Positions 13,277 to 25,645 of a stretch of 64,000 nt of DNA are shown here, in pieces (the stretch's first letter is position 1; each line of letters starts with the position of its first letter). A program made the position numbers and the translations under genes. Source of the stretch: Patagioenas fasciata (Eukaryota > Chordata > Aves > Columbiformes > Columbidae); the NCBI RefSeq assembly GCF_037038585.1, contig NC_092522.1:51771661-51835660 (forward strand), in the 5' to 3' direction. The notes under the pieces are model-generated. The model did not search any database and was not told the DNA's origin. It worked only from the letters and a program-made list of their open reading frames with translations.

Positions 13277-16156
13277 GTCCCCAGAGTACTCAGAATCATG
13301 AAGGTCTGCCTGAAAAACTGCAAATAGTGTGATTGGAATGAGCAGGCATGACCTTGCTGCTAACTTACTCCACAAAATACTCGTCTCTGCTTCTCCCCTT
13401 GCTCCTCTGTTGATAGACACAGAAAAGGATGACATTTCTCTAAATTTGTAGAGCAGTGGGGTTTTATTTGCTGAAGAGCTGTGATCTCTAAGCTAAACAC
13501 TAGCACACCTTCAACCCCACCCCGAACCATGCAAAACATGCTAATCCTTTGCTTGGGACTGGGAAGAGCCCTGTGTCAAAGCTGTCACATGCTGAAAAGG
13601 AACATGTGCTGTAAGGGGATAGGGTTAGGACATGCCTCTGCTCCTGGCTGCTCCAAAGCAGCCCTTGCTCACTGGACACATTGTTCCTTCCTGGGGTCCA
13701 GCTTCCAGAAGACTGTGTCACAGTCATGGTCAGTCACAGAACAGGACTGTTACAGTACTGTGTAGAACAGTCACGTCCTCTGCACAAACTCCTGTGATGA
13801 AGTAAATTCAAAACTAGCATGGGTAAATAAACACCAGGCTGCTGGGTCCACCTGTTTGCTTCAACGCACTAGGTTGCAGCTACAACACATTAGGTGCTTT
13901 CTGAGCAGACGGGAAACCGATGCTTTTCCTGTGAAGCATTCATTAAAAGCAACAGGTAAAGGGCCAGATATATGTCAGCAACCCAAACAATTGGATGGGC
14001 CTGTTCCAAAATCCACTGAAAGCAGTGGAAAGACTCCCACTGACTTCAAAAAGGCCCTGCCTGAATAGTAAAGTGAAATGTTACAGGGAACATTACACAT
14101 CTTAGTTTATTTCCTTTATGGAACTGAGTTCCACCTTTTCTACACATGCCAGCAAACCTCCCCTTGCACCCACCTTTTTTTCCTTATCTCTTCCCTCCCT
14201 GCTTTGAAAAAAGGCTGATATCACCCGGTTATTTTTCATTGCTGTAGCTTAGTCATGACTGCCACTTACTCCCACAAAGCAAACCAGAGAGCCCTTCCCT
14301 CTTCCAGGAATCTCGGTGGCAGCCAGGCAGTGGGAAGGAGCAGGCCACCAAGCTGCAGGGTGATGAAGGTGAGCTCCTGGCCCTCCATGCTCACCACTCC
14401 ACCTGCACCACCAGCATCGAAACTGGTCATCTGTAAGTCCGGAGGTAGCCTTGCTGCTGGGAAAAGGGCTCACCTGCCTCTTGGCATCCACACAGACTTT
14501 GTGTTACTTTCGTTTTGCATGAAAATCATGCTTTCTGTTTAGATTTTTAAAAATGCTTTGTATTTTGGGACTACAAAAGCATGTATCAGGGTACTTCACA
14601 CAACATTACTTTCTTTACTAAAGTAAAAATTCCAGAGCTCTCATTTTTTAGCTTAATTTCTTCCCTTCTCTAGAACCCAAATGACTAAGGACTTGATAAA
14701 TCCAGGGATGGCCTTGACATCTGTACCTATGACATGAGGAGGGAGCTACAGTGCTCAGCAGCAAAGACTGCTACAGTGTTATGCGAGGAACTGAACAAAT
14801 AACCTTCTCCCGTCCCAGTCCCAGCCGTTGTGGGAGCAGTGAGCTCAGAGACAGTCCATAGGCTTCCCATTATGTCCCGTGTTTCAGTCAACACTAAACA
14901 CAATGCTAGTGCTTTAAAACATAGAAAGTAACAATAATAGACCATCATATCAGTGTTCTGCTTCACTGGAGCTAACCAGACCTGTTCCAGAAAAAGCAAT
15001 ATAATTTTGCATGGGGATTATATTACCCAAAGGCACTAAATGCTGGGGAAAAAAAGTAAAAAAACCCCAACCAACAAACCACAAACTAATCCTGGAATAA
15101 TCTACAAAAACCCCACTCTAATAATCTAGGAGTTGCTTTCCCAACTCACATTAAAAAAAAAAAAACAACTTTATCTCTTTCAAATAGAGAACGGCACCAA
15201 ATGACTGCCATGCATGTGTGGTCATGCTCATACAACTTCACATGCTGCATGTGTCCCAGGATGACAGGACAGCTAATTCAGCAATGGGATATATGGTGCT
15301 GGGCAAACCATGACAAATGCTAGCATGTAAAGGGCAGCCCATCTGACTGGCAGTGATGTGGGAAGCCAAGCAATTCCAATTCTCAGAAACCTTTTGCCTC
15401 CTGGAAGGCTGTGAATAAAATTGAACTCATCTTTGGCCTGAAGATTGTGGTGTTGTGATAAACAGAAAATCTGATTAATCAGGAGAATTATGTCTGATTT
15501 GTGCAAACCCGTGGCTGAGCACCTATAAATTATACCACTATATTCAATTACTGGAAACAACATTTCCTGTGTAAAGCCACCTCTGCAGTCTGTAGAGAGA
15601 TCTCCCAATTTCAGATGTACTTTTGTTAATTACTGCTTTAATTTTTCCACTCGAAAGGGAAAAACAGAACCTGTGGAGAGCAGGAAGTTCAAAAGGTCTT
15701 TCAATCTGAAGTGTTAAATCATTTGACCATCATTGTGATCCTTAAGTTCATAACAAATACACAGAGTAAACAGATGTCTTAAAGATACACACAATTAATT
15801 TCACCACAATATACTGATTGTGATGAAGTTTGTAACAGAAGATCTCAAAGCTCTAAGGCAGACTGTAAACTAGAGGTACAGGCTACAGAGACATGAACAC
15901 AAAGGAGGGTGCAAGCAGCAATCATCAGGATACACTGAAGCCTGCTTTTATCTTGGCCTTCTCGGTACCTGAAAGTAAACCCTGTCAAGTACCTCTGCCA
16001 TCACTCCTGGGAGTCTGGCATTCCTGTGTGCTGATGTCAGTATCTTTAACTTGAGCCTTGCTGTATTGCATTGCACGACCCTTTGCTCCAGCTCCATTTA
16101 CCTTGGAGTCCTCTCCTTCATATCCCAGCACTTGGCTGGTATTCACAGCACTAAGG
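13277..16156. other. Non-coding stretch with one old palindromic repeat
   Basis: No coding exon recognised. A GC-richer piece at about 14280-14480 has open frames on both strands but no family resemblance. An ancient amniote-type repeat is listed separately at about 13950-14055. Confidence 0.5.
13950..14055. repeat. Possible ancient amniote interspersed repeat
   Basis: The inverted blocks around AAATCCACTGAAAGCAGTGG and ACTCCCACTGACTTCAAAAA resemble the 'CATTGAAGTCAATGG' palindromic cores of old repeats common in reptiles and birds. The family was not identified. Confidence 0.4.
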
Positions 16157-16798
16157 TGTCCTGGTTTTGTTAAATAAGAAGTTTCTCTTTTAGTGAATTT
16201 GCCTGTCAGCTAAAGCTTTCATATTAGCTGCATTTTCCTGGAAAACCAGATACATGTTTTGGTAAACATAGCAATGGAATGTGAGGTTATTGATAAGCAT
16301 GGATGGACATCTCGTGAGAGGGGCAACGAGAAACAGGTGACCAAGAAACTGACCAACTGTGTATAACATTCCATTCAAGTGAATACTTCATATAAAAGTG
16401 GGAGATCACAAGGATCTCGTCCCTTTTTTCGTTCCTTTTGCTTATGGCCAACATTAGGAGTTGTCCCTGTGAACTGAGGTCTAGTGACAGACTCAATCCA
16501 GCTCCAGTTGGCTGCAGAGTCCAATCCAGGACTTCGGGTGCCGGCTCTGCAGTTGCTGAGACTTTCAAGATTGGCTTTGTATATTTTGTATTTTTTACTC
16601 TATTCTTATTAGTAGCATTAATAAAACATTTTTAATTTTTCCAACTCTCTTCTCTCTGTCCTTCTTTCCCTCCCGATCGCCTGTCCTCAGTGGGAAGCGG
16701 GGAGAGAGAGGGGCAAAAGGGGGAAAGGTGGGGGGAAAGGAGGTTAACAATACATCTGCCAGGGTTTTACTGTCACCCCGCAATCAAAACCGTCGACA
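16157..16798 (+). mobile_element. Solo LTR of an endogenous retrovirus (ERVL-like)
   Basis: 642 bases starting TGTCCTGGTTTTG and ending GTCGACA, i.e. TG...CA ends. The same five bases, TAAGG, flank it at 16152-16156 and 16799-16803, a target-site duplication. Inside are a TATA-like TATAAAAG near 16391 and AATAAA near 16620, in the order U3-R-U5, giving + orientation. The TGTCCTGGTTT start is typical of avian LTRs, and five-base duplications are typical of ERVL. No internal viral genes flank it, so it arose by recombination between the two LTRs. Confidence 0.9.
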
Positions 16799-16803
16799 TA
16801 AGG

Positions 16804-19640
16804 CAAGAGACACAACAAAGGCAATGGACAAGTGGTTACAGTGAAGACTGTGCAAACTGGAGAGTCCCAGGCCTCTTTCCTCTCCCATACAGTTTGCACT
16901 ATCTGTAACCCTAGTGATTTGTACCAACTTACTCTGGCGTGACAACCATAATTGGCAGTAGTAGGTCCTCTTGGTTTAAATTCCAGGAGACAAACTGATT
17001 GCCCTTTGTCTATTTGCATTTGTCTTCTTCAAACTTTTCAATGTCATATATCCAGCATTATGAAGAAGGAAAAATAGCATAGATAAGACACTGTCTGCTA
17101 CTATATTACCAAAAGCCACGTTGAACAGGAGTGTTGGCAGAGGTGGTTGAAAGGCTGATAGCTGGTATTCACTTGTGCTTTCACTATTGCTAGTGCTAGA
17201 ATAGAAGTTATAGGTTTTACTTTAGATCACCAAATGCTGGGGAAAAAACAACCGGGCCCCACAAATGGTCATTGATACTTTTTGAAGAAAAGACAGAGGT
17301 ATGCAGTGAATTAGCAGTGGCAGTGAGCTCCAGTGATTAGTCTCCTCACACTTACATTAAAAAAGAGTTGACAGAATACACAGTGTGAGAAGAAAGTTGA
17401 AGTTGGTTAATCCATGCTTAGCAAAGTACCCAGATGTCCAGCTGTTTGAAGTTTGAAAGCACTGAGTTGATCTTAAAGGCCTGTACCACAGACACTGCTG
17501 TTAGCTAATGTTAAGATCTTCTGCAAAACTAACTAGGAATGGGCAAGCTATTGGGAAGTGAATTATGTAAAAAAACCAACAGATTTTTCTCAGCATCTCC
17601 AGGAAATTACAAGCTCAGCTGAAAGAGTCTCCTTGTTCCTCAATCAGCTCTGAACTCAAGCACCCTTCTAAACTACACTGATTGCACAGGGTCCAGAGGG
17701 ACTTTCCCAGTAGCAGGAACTCACTGGGTCAGCCAATAGTCTCCTCTTTTCTCCCTCCCAATATTTTGGGCAATTTCCTTCCATTAGGAAGGAAATTTCT
17801 TGTTGGGGCTCCATCTCTTCAGTTTCTAAGGCTGTGGATCCAGTATCTTTTATTAGCCCTGCCACAGCTGACACACTCATCCACATTAAAGAAGTGGCAA
17901 TAAACTCGATAGCTATGTAAATAGCATCCCGCTTAGCAAACAAAGCAAAATTTCAAATACTGTCAGGGAGTGACTGCAACAACAGTGAAGCCATCACTGA
18001 GCATTTATTAATGTAACTAACTCATCTGCCAGACACAAACAGCAGCAGCCAGGATTAGGTTCAAAGCACCTGTGCTTTTTCTCCACTGTAACCAATGACA
18101 CTGGAAAAAATGGCCATGCAAACTTCACAGGCAATACTATGCCTGCTGCTAGTAGTTTGGAAGCCGTAATTTCTTACCTGTTTAGTCAGACCCTTAGTCC
18201 TTCATTCAAATATCCTACCATCTACTGCTAGTAGCGTGCTACCAAATTCATTGAGTCTGCTTGGGGACCACTTATGCTCACAGATAGCAAGACTCCATTT
18301 GAACACTGTCCAGGTAATTCTATCCATTTTGCAGTGATCACATGAAACCAGCTTGCCCCCTCACACATAAATGGAAGGCTGGCAGGCCATCCACCTAGAA
18401 TTGCCTTAATGCCTCTCATCATGGGAATGTCTTTGAGAGATGCTTTCCCCAGAATGGTAAGAGGGGTGAAGATAGTCGTTGAGGAAGTGAGGAAGAAATA
18501 ATGAACTGGAGTGAAATATCTCACCCAACACAGATACGGGAAATAAGCCTCTACCGATACCAAAAAAAAGACAAAAACCAAACAATAAATAGTCAGTGTT
18601 TCCTATTCCATCACTGTATTTCCCAATATTCTGAGATTTATCAGCAGATCTTCAGACAAACAAGCAAGTACATGGAGAGATTTTTTTTTTTTTCTTCCCA
18701 ATTAATAACAAGTGCCTCAGTCTCCTTGCTGTCCTTTCCTTCACACCCCAGATTGTCCCCAGCCAAGCAGACCTCCAGAGGACCAGCCTCCCACAATGCA
18801 GCATCTGATTGCTGGCACTCTCCCGTGCTGCCAAACCCATGCACTACCTGGAAGTAGCAGGAACTGACAACATTTTGTATACTATCAGGTGAGACAAGGC
18901 AAGACACTGGGAATGAGGAGATGACCAGGAAGCAGGGTGGTTTATGCACGTCGTACCTTCCTAGCTGCACCCTTCAGCTGTGCAGTGAAAACTCACAGAG
19001 GCAGGTGCAAAGAGCAGACTCCTTTCTACATCTGCTTTTTCAAAAGAGCAGCCATGGAGCCTGCTTTGTGCTGGAGTTACAAAAGATTAGCCGGAATAAC
19101 TTGTTCAGTGCAGTGAGATCGTTAACATGATCTTCTTCCAGTCATTACTGAAGGTGAGCATGACCCTTTCCGGGCACTGCAGTGTGCCATCACTGATTGT
19201 TGCACAAATACTTGCTGCTACAGATGAGCTCTTGATGGGCTTTTATGTAAGGTACTCTGACAGGCAGAAAGAGACAGTTGGAATTAGGCTGACTTGTCAA
19301 TGACTGCATATGAGAAGTCTGATTTTCACTCTGATGCTTGTAGATAGGACTTCCATTATTGCACCTTGCACAGCCTTACACTTTGGGGATGAAAAGGCAG
19401 AGGCTATAGTGGCCCTACAAACTTTACCCTTAGTAACCTCAGTAGCAGATTTCTTTATGAAACAAATAGTTGCTACAGCTTTATGGAAAAAAAAAAAAAA
19501 ATCCTCCAACAAAAAATCCCATGGAAACGTGAGAAACTAAACCACAAGACTTGCTTTAGGAAACAGCTTGGGACACAAGGCAAGCTGGGAACCTTCATTG
19601 TCAGTTTACCTCTGAGGCAAAAATATAAGGCTTTAAAAAT
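16804..19640. other. Non-coding, no recognised element
   Basis: No supported exon or repeat. A T/A run occurs at 18680-18693 and an A run at 19487-19500. Confidence 0.5.
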
Positions 19641-20168
19641 CAGAATCACAGAATGGTTAGAGTTGGAAGGGACCTCCGGAGATCATCTAGTACAAACCAC
19701 CTTCTAAAGCAGGTTCACCTAGAACAGGTTGCACAGGAATTTGTTCAGGTGGGTTTTGAATGTCTCCAGAGAAGGAGACTCCACAGCCTCTCTGGGCAGC
19801 CTGTTCCAGTGCTCTGGCATCCTCAAAGTAAAGAAGTTTCTCCTCATATTCAGATGGACTCTTCTATGCTTCAGTCAGTGCCCGTTGCCCCTCACCCTGT
19901 TGTTGGGCACCACTGAAAGGAGTCTGGTCCTGTCCTCTTGACATCCACACATGAGATATTTATAAACATTGATAAAAGCCCCTCTCAGCCTTTTCTTCTC
20001 CAGCCTGAACACACCCAGCTCTCTTAGTCTCCCCTCATATAAAGATGCTCCAGATCCCTGATCATCTTTGTAGCCCGCCACTGGACTCCCTCCAGTAATT
20101 CCTTGTCCTTCTTAAACTGGGGGACCCAGAACTGGATGCAGTGCTCCAGATGCAGCTTCACCAGAGGG
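19641..20168 (-). mobile_element. CR1 LINE 3' fragment
   Basis: It starts CAGAATCACAGAATGGTTAG and runs through GTTGGAAGGGACCTCCGGAG, the CCTGTTCCAGTGCTCTGGCA block and CAGCCTGAACACACCCAGCT to CAGAACTGGATGCAGTGCTC. This is the standard CR1 3' region in reverse orientation, about 528 bases. Non-coding and 5'-truncated, abutting an LTR piece. Confidence 0.9.
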
Positions 20169-20236
20169 TGAGGACTGCATTACTGCAATCCACCAGGTGG
20201 GAGCCCCAGCATGGAGCTCCTCTGGAGCTGTGCAGC

Positions 20237-20801
20237 TGCTGTGGGCTGGCCCGGCAGGCAGCCAAGCATTGCACACACGGCTTGCTCAGCTCCCACTGGC
20301 TGCAGGGGGATGGGGAAGGGAATCAGAAGGGCAAAAGTTAGAAAATTCAGGGGATGAAATAAAGGTAGTTTAATAAGTTTAAAATATGAAACAAAGAAAA
20401 TCAAAACTAGGAAAAAAAAGAAGTGAAACCAACAAAAGCTCACAACTGCTCACCAACAGCTGACCAGCACCCAGCCAGTCCCCAAGAAACAGAAGCCCTG
20501 TCAAACTTTTCCCCCCAGCTTTTATTGCTGAGCATGACATCATGTGGTCTGGGATTTCCCTTTGGTCAGTTGTGGTCAGCTGTCCCAGCTGTGTTCCTTC
20601 ACAGCTTTTTGTGCACCCTTAACCTGCTTGCTGGCAGAGTGGTGTGAGAGGCAGAAAAGGCCTTGACACTGTGCAAGCCCTGACCAGCAATAACTAAAAC
20701 ATCCCTGTGTTATCAACACTGTTTCCAGCATGAATCTAAAACATAGCACAATACAAGCTATGATGAGAAAATTAACTCTATCCCAGCTTAAATTAGTTTG
20801 A
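20237..20801 (-). mobile_element. ERV LTR, minus orientation
   Basis: Read on the minus strand, it begins near AGCTGGGATAGAGTTAATTT and continues with GCTGGAAACAGTGTTGATAA, AAGGCCTTTTCTGCCTCTCA, CAGCAATAAAAGCTGG (a TATA-like position) and a TTATTAAACTACCTTTATTT R/U5 segment. These are hallmark blocks of a common avian ERV LTR. The ends are diverged and I see no target duplication, so the boundaries are approximate. No internal retroviral genes adjoin it. Confidence 0.82.
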
Positions 20802-23309
20802 TGGCTTTGATGAGCTAATGCAGTGTTGGTAGAGTGTCTTACACTCCATTATAAACTAACTTTCCCTCACTTCAGAAAATGCTGGGCTAATAATAGAGGA
20901 AATGGATTGACGTTCTCAATATTTATCCCTTTTGCTTCTGATATTTGTATTTAGACCTGCCTGTGATACGCTTGAATGGCTGCTGACAGGTATGACAGTG
21001 TCTCTGATTACAGGAATGTTATCAGTTGAGGCACTGCCATCAAATGCTGCACAGTGAGTGCCTGCATCCGGCTGCCTTTCTCAGACTCTCTGTCTCCTAT
21101 TTCCCTCTCCCTCTTTCAGTCATTTACCTTTCAGGCTGATTTCATCATCATTGTTCCTCCCTTCTCCTCCCTGAAAGGATATTTTGGAACATATGGTTGA
21201 TCACTGTCATCTGTAATTCCTCAAAAATGTAAATGTGCTTCAAAGAAGAGGAAATACGGTATCTGTGACTCATCCATACTTCAGGCAAATTCTCTAGTTC
21301 AAGGGGAAAATGAAAAGCGAGCACTAAAAAAATTAAAGTAGGAGGCCAGAATAACAAAGTTAAACAGGAAGAGATATTGAATGCAGTCAACAGGCTTCAG
21401 AAGCAGCAAACGACTGATCCACAAGAGAGTAACAATAACCTGAGAAATTAATTATTCCAGATGTACTGTATATCCCGCACATAAGTGGAACAGCAGAGCT
21501 CAGCTCACAGAAATGTGCAGCCCATTTGAGTTTGCATGAGGAGCAGCCAGCTTCTGACACACACACAGTGAGCAGCACCGGGCACCCCCAGCTTCATCAG
21601 CTGCCATGTCAAGCTGGGCATTAGCACCTGGCTCTCCACCAGAAAACCTCTTGCTTGGAAACAATTGTGTTGGGCTTTGGTATTTCCTTTCTGTTTTGCT
21701 GGTGTCCCTCGTGTTGAGTCACTGAGGTCACACACGATGACTTTAAAGGGCCATGAGCTGTGTGTGCAGAATCACTGGAACAAACCCTTCTCATCCTTCC
21801 ACTGCTGCTCTTGAGCAAGACTGTCAGCCCTGTGAAACAATGCCGCTGTGTCACTGCCCACCTTGCCATGACAGTTCATACACTTGGCTCTCTATTCCTG
21901 GCCGTCCCGAGGACAGCAGTTCACACAGCACACTCACTTTGGCCTTCTAGGTAGCTGCTGGTGGCATCAGGGTGGTCACTCCGCTGACTGATGCAACATT
22001 TAGTACTGCTTTTTGTGAAGCACATCAATTATTAAATCAGGGTTCAGGTGCATGATTCTACCTGCCCTGGCATAGATGGAGTCTCAGGTGATACAGAAGA
22101 ATTTGCATCAGGCTCCACTGGCACAAACAATGGTGAAGGCAGTCTCATCTCAAAACAATACAGTACTTCGTGTTTCAGGTTCCAGCACATACATCTGCAA
22201 TCCGCATTTTAACATCTCTGTAATGACCTAACAGCATGGCAGTTGCTGGTGGGCTGGAAGTGTTTCCATGGCAGACTGGCTTTGCAACAAAAAAGCATAA
22301 CAGGTGGTTGCCTAGGGTAGCAAAATATTAGAAGTTGAACAATATCAGTGCAGCATGTGAACAGAGGTCAGTTCGGAAAGTCTGGCTTGTCTCCAGTCGT
22401 GCTGCTGACTGCAGCGTTAAATGCTCCACTTGTACACACATCTCAGTCCAAAAGGTGCGGTGCCAATGATGAGCTTTCCCAGCAAAGATATGGTCAGTAA
22501 ATATACAGAAGGACCCATATTATTGAGCATTAACAGGCTTACAAGGAAGCTATTGTTTTAACGGATTTGTCAGCAGTAATATTTTTTCTAGGCAACTAAA
22601 AAGGGACTATCCCCAGGGTCTCCTGCTACTGTCCCTTTTGCTGACTGCCTTAGTAGAAGGCTACTGTATTACTCAAACAAAACTGATTTCCTGCAGAGAA
22701 AAATTCAAGCCACACAGTTCATATTTGCATTTAGATGCAAGTTTTCAGAGTTTTGATCTGATGTTCATTGTGCTCATTTAAGGTAGAGGCCAGGCTGAGC
22801 AACCAGTTCAAACTGTTCTAAATTAGTGCCCAGGCCTGTTTTTCCAATATAAATCCATCTCCAGGTTTTGCATTACTTTAATTGTTTGTTTGTTTTTTTG
22901 TCTGTTTGTTTGGTTTTTCCCTGGGAAAACTGCAGGTGTAATCTCCCATTACCACAAATTATATAGCCAAGTTTCCTAAGTTTGGGAAATTCAGAGAAGG
23001 GCCAACACACTGACAATGTCAAGAACGAGGCTTCCCCTATGAGCCCCCCTGCCTGATAGTGGTGTCGTTCATACCACTGCTGGTAACCCACCACACAGCA
23101 CCCTTCCCACTGAGTCATTGCTCCGATCTGGCATGGAAGATGAGTGTACCCAGCAGTTTCTGTGTCCAGGGTGCCCTCACTGGCTTCCCGTGCAGTTTTG
23201 CCCCAGAGGCAGACTGACAAAAATAATTTGGAGCTTGGTTCAAAGCCAGACAAGGCAGTTGCATGATTGTCAGACAATGGGGAATGCAGCTCCTTTTATT
23301 CATAAGATG
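20802..23309. other. Non-coding, no recognised element
   Basis: No supported exon. A TTTG-rich run occurs at about 22880-22918. Nothing else named. Confidence 0.5.
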
Positions 23310-23703
23310 CTTCTTTTTTTTCTCTTTTCTCTTTTCTTTTTTCTTCTCCTCTCCTCTCCTCTCCTCGCCTCGCCTCGCCTCGCCTCGCCTCCCCTCCCTT
23401 CCCCTCCCCTCCCCTCCCTTCTCTTCTCCCCTCCCCTCCCCTTCCCTCCCCTCCCCTCCCTTCTCTTCTCCCCTCCCCTCCCCTTCCCTCCCCTCCCCTC
23501 CCTTCTCTTCTCCCCTCCCCTCCACTTCCCTCCCCTCCCCTCCCCTCCCCTCCCCTCTTCTCCCCTCCCCTCTTCTCCCCTCCCCTCTTCTCCCCTCTTC
23601 TCCCCTCTTCTCCCCTCTTCTCCCCTCTTCTCCCCTCCCCTCCCCTCCCCTCCCCTCCCCTCCCCTCCCCTCCCCTCCCCTCCCCTCTTCCTTCTTCCTT
23701 TTT
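23310..23703. repeat. 394-bp pyrimidine satellite-like tract (CCCCT/TCTCC)n
   Basis: Nearly uninterrupted pyrimidines on +, broken only by a short (CTCGC)n block near 23365-23390 and one A near 23523. The central part has a 42-base higher-order period: the TTCTCTTCTCCCC block recurs at 23419, 23461 and 23503. The right half is mostly CCCCT units, i.e. GGGGA on the minus strand. Open frames of up to 255 codons across it are artefacts. Confidence 0.95.
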
Positions 23704-25280
23704 ATCTTTCCCCTGTGAGTACCTGGGGGTGCCTGCAAGTCCTGGCAGCAGGGCCACCCAGGGGGTGCACATAGGGGTGCAAAAGGAGGAATGGGGTGCT
23801 GAGGCCAAAGGTGGGCAGCCCTGGAAACCTCACTGAAAATACTCCCAAAACATAGCAAATGGAAAAAATAAACCACTGCCACTATTTCCAGAGGAGAAGA
23901 TAACAGCTATCAAGGAAGAACACACAAATCATGGTGAGAAAAGAAAATATCAATAAATCCAGGTAGCCGCCATCTCAGTGGCATTGGCTGCATGACACGT
24001 CTGTTTCTGAGGGACGGATCTGCTGGTAGCTTCATACAAGCACTGCAAATACTTGAAGATGAGATCAGCTAAGGGTTACTAAAGAGGACTGTGTCAGATT
24101 CCAGAAAATAACCTGAAAACAACTAGATATTGGAAGAGAGGAGCATGGCACACCCTTGCCCCAACCTTATTCCTCCCCACACCTCCTCCTATGGCACAGA
24201 AAGGAAGTGGTGGGGCAGAGGGACCTGAGGACTGAACTGGTACAGCTGTTCCTGAGTCCGTCCTTTGGTACATTAGTCACATGCAATGAACATTCATTTA
24301 GTTAATAACCCAACCAGGATAGGTGCTTGCCAGACGTACACAAGGACACACATTTCTGTCTGTGTAAAATAGAGATAAAACACCGCATTCTTCTAATTCA
24401 CACAAGCAGAAGTGGTGGAGCTGGTTGTGCAGGATTCTGCTCTCACCCCTGGAAATCTGCTGACACTCACGAATTACTCTGCTAGGAGGCCAGATGTGAT
24501 GCTGGAGGTGCAAGACATTGGCAGATTAGACCTAGAGGGTTTTTGAATTACTTGTTCTGCTTCATTCTGATTCTTTCTGGTTCGGCAAATTCATTCCAGT
24601 TTTGAAAGGTCAAGAAGTCTTGCAATGTTATGTTTAACTAATTGACCACATGACTTTTGTGTTCAGGCTTCTCAGTTGTTTGGACATGGTCAGGAGTGTC
24701 AGGCTGATTTTCGTTAACTGGAACATGATGTCCAGAACAGGGTGGGGCTTCCAGCATTGCTACTTCTAGCACTACAAGTAGCTGGGAAGTGTCTGTCTTG
24801 CCTGGTTGCTCTCAAGTACAAATGCCCTTGTTTTGAGACTGCACTGGTGGCAGTTGAGCCTAAGAACAAGTCTTTAAAGTCATAGATGGTTTCCCCAACT
24901 TTTCTGGTTCCTGCCATTTCTTCCAGGGGCCAAGTTTTCCTTAGTTAGCTCAAAGTATAGTCCCTCCTCTTCTGCCTTCCTGGGCAAAGTCAGACATGAG
25001 CAACTCCAGGAATGGAGACTGCACCTGAAAGACTCTTGTCCTTACGCCCTTCCTGACCACTGCTCCCACAACAAGCCAGTGTCCCTCTCACATTGCACCT
25101 CTGTGTTGTTGCTTTTCCATCTATATCCATTACTAGGAAGAATGAGATACAAAAACATTCATGTCACCAGAATACTTTCTGGAGAGGTTGGTTTGTTTTA
25201 TGTTTTTGTCTGGAAAAAAAGTGACATGCTGATTGAGGCACCTTCTTTTTTTTTCCTCCCCTCTGTCTCACACACACAGA
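23704..25280. other. Non-coding, no recognised element
   Basis: No supported exon or repeat. Confidence 0.5.
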
Positions 25281-25645
25281 AGCACAGAATCGACTGGGTT
25301 GGAAAAGACCTGAGAGATCATCAAGTCCAACCCTTGGTCCAACTTCAGTCAGTTTACTAGATCATGGCACTAACTGCTATGTCCAATCTCAGTTTAAAAA
25401 CCTCCAGGGACGGTGAGTCCACCACCTCTTTGGGCAGGCCATTCCAGTGCCTGACCACTCTCTCTGTAAAGAATTTCTTTCTAATATCCAGCCTAAATTT
25501 CCCCTGGCAGAGTTTAAGCCCATGCCTCCTTGTCCCATTGCTAACTGCCTGGGAGAAAAGACCAATCCCCACCTGGCTGTAACTTCCCTTCAGGTAGTTA
25601 TAGGGAGTGATGAGATCACCTCTAAGCCTCCTCTTCTCTCGTGTT
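25281..25645 (-). mobile_element. CR1 LINE 3' fragment
   Basis: It starts AGCACAGAATCGACTGGGTT, then GGAAAAGACCTGAGAGATCA and TCAAGTCCAACCCTTGGTCC, the CR1 3' end in reverse. It continues with CCAGGGACGGTGAGTCCACC and GCCATTCCAGTGCCTGACCA. A different CR1 subfamily from the 19.6-kb copy, judging by the 'CCCTTGGTCCAACTTC' segment. Confidence 0.88.

Noticed and set aside
14249-14542. GC-richer piece with overlapping open frames and plausible splice sites on the minus strand
   Set aside because: Neither translation resembles a known protein, and no adjoining exon supports it.
16287-16783. Open frames within the solo LTR
   Set aside because: Solo LTRs carry no genes. The frames show no gag, pol or env resemblance.
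23115-23882. Open frames of up to 255 codons on both strands
   Set aside because: They span the pyrimidine repeat and translate as Gly-Glu-Arg or Pro-Leu-Ser repeats. Their length comes from the absence of stops in the repeat.
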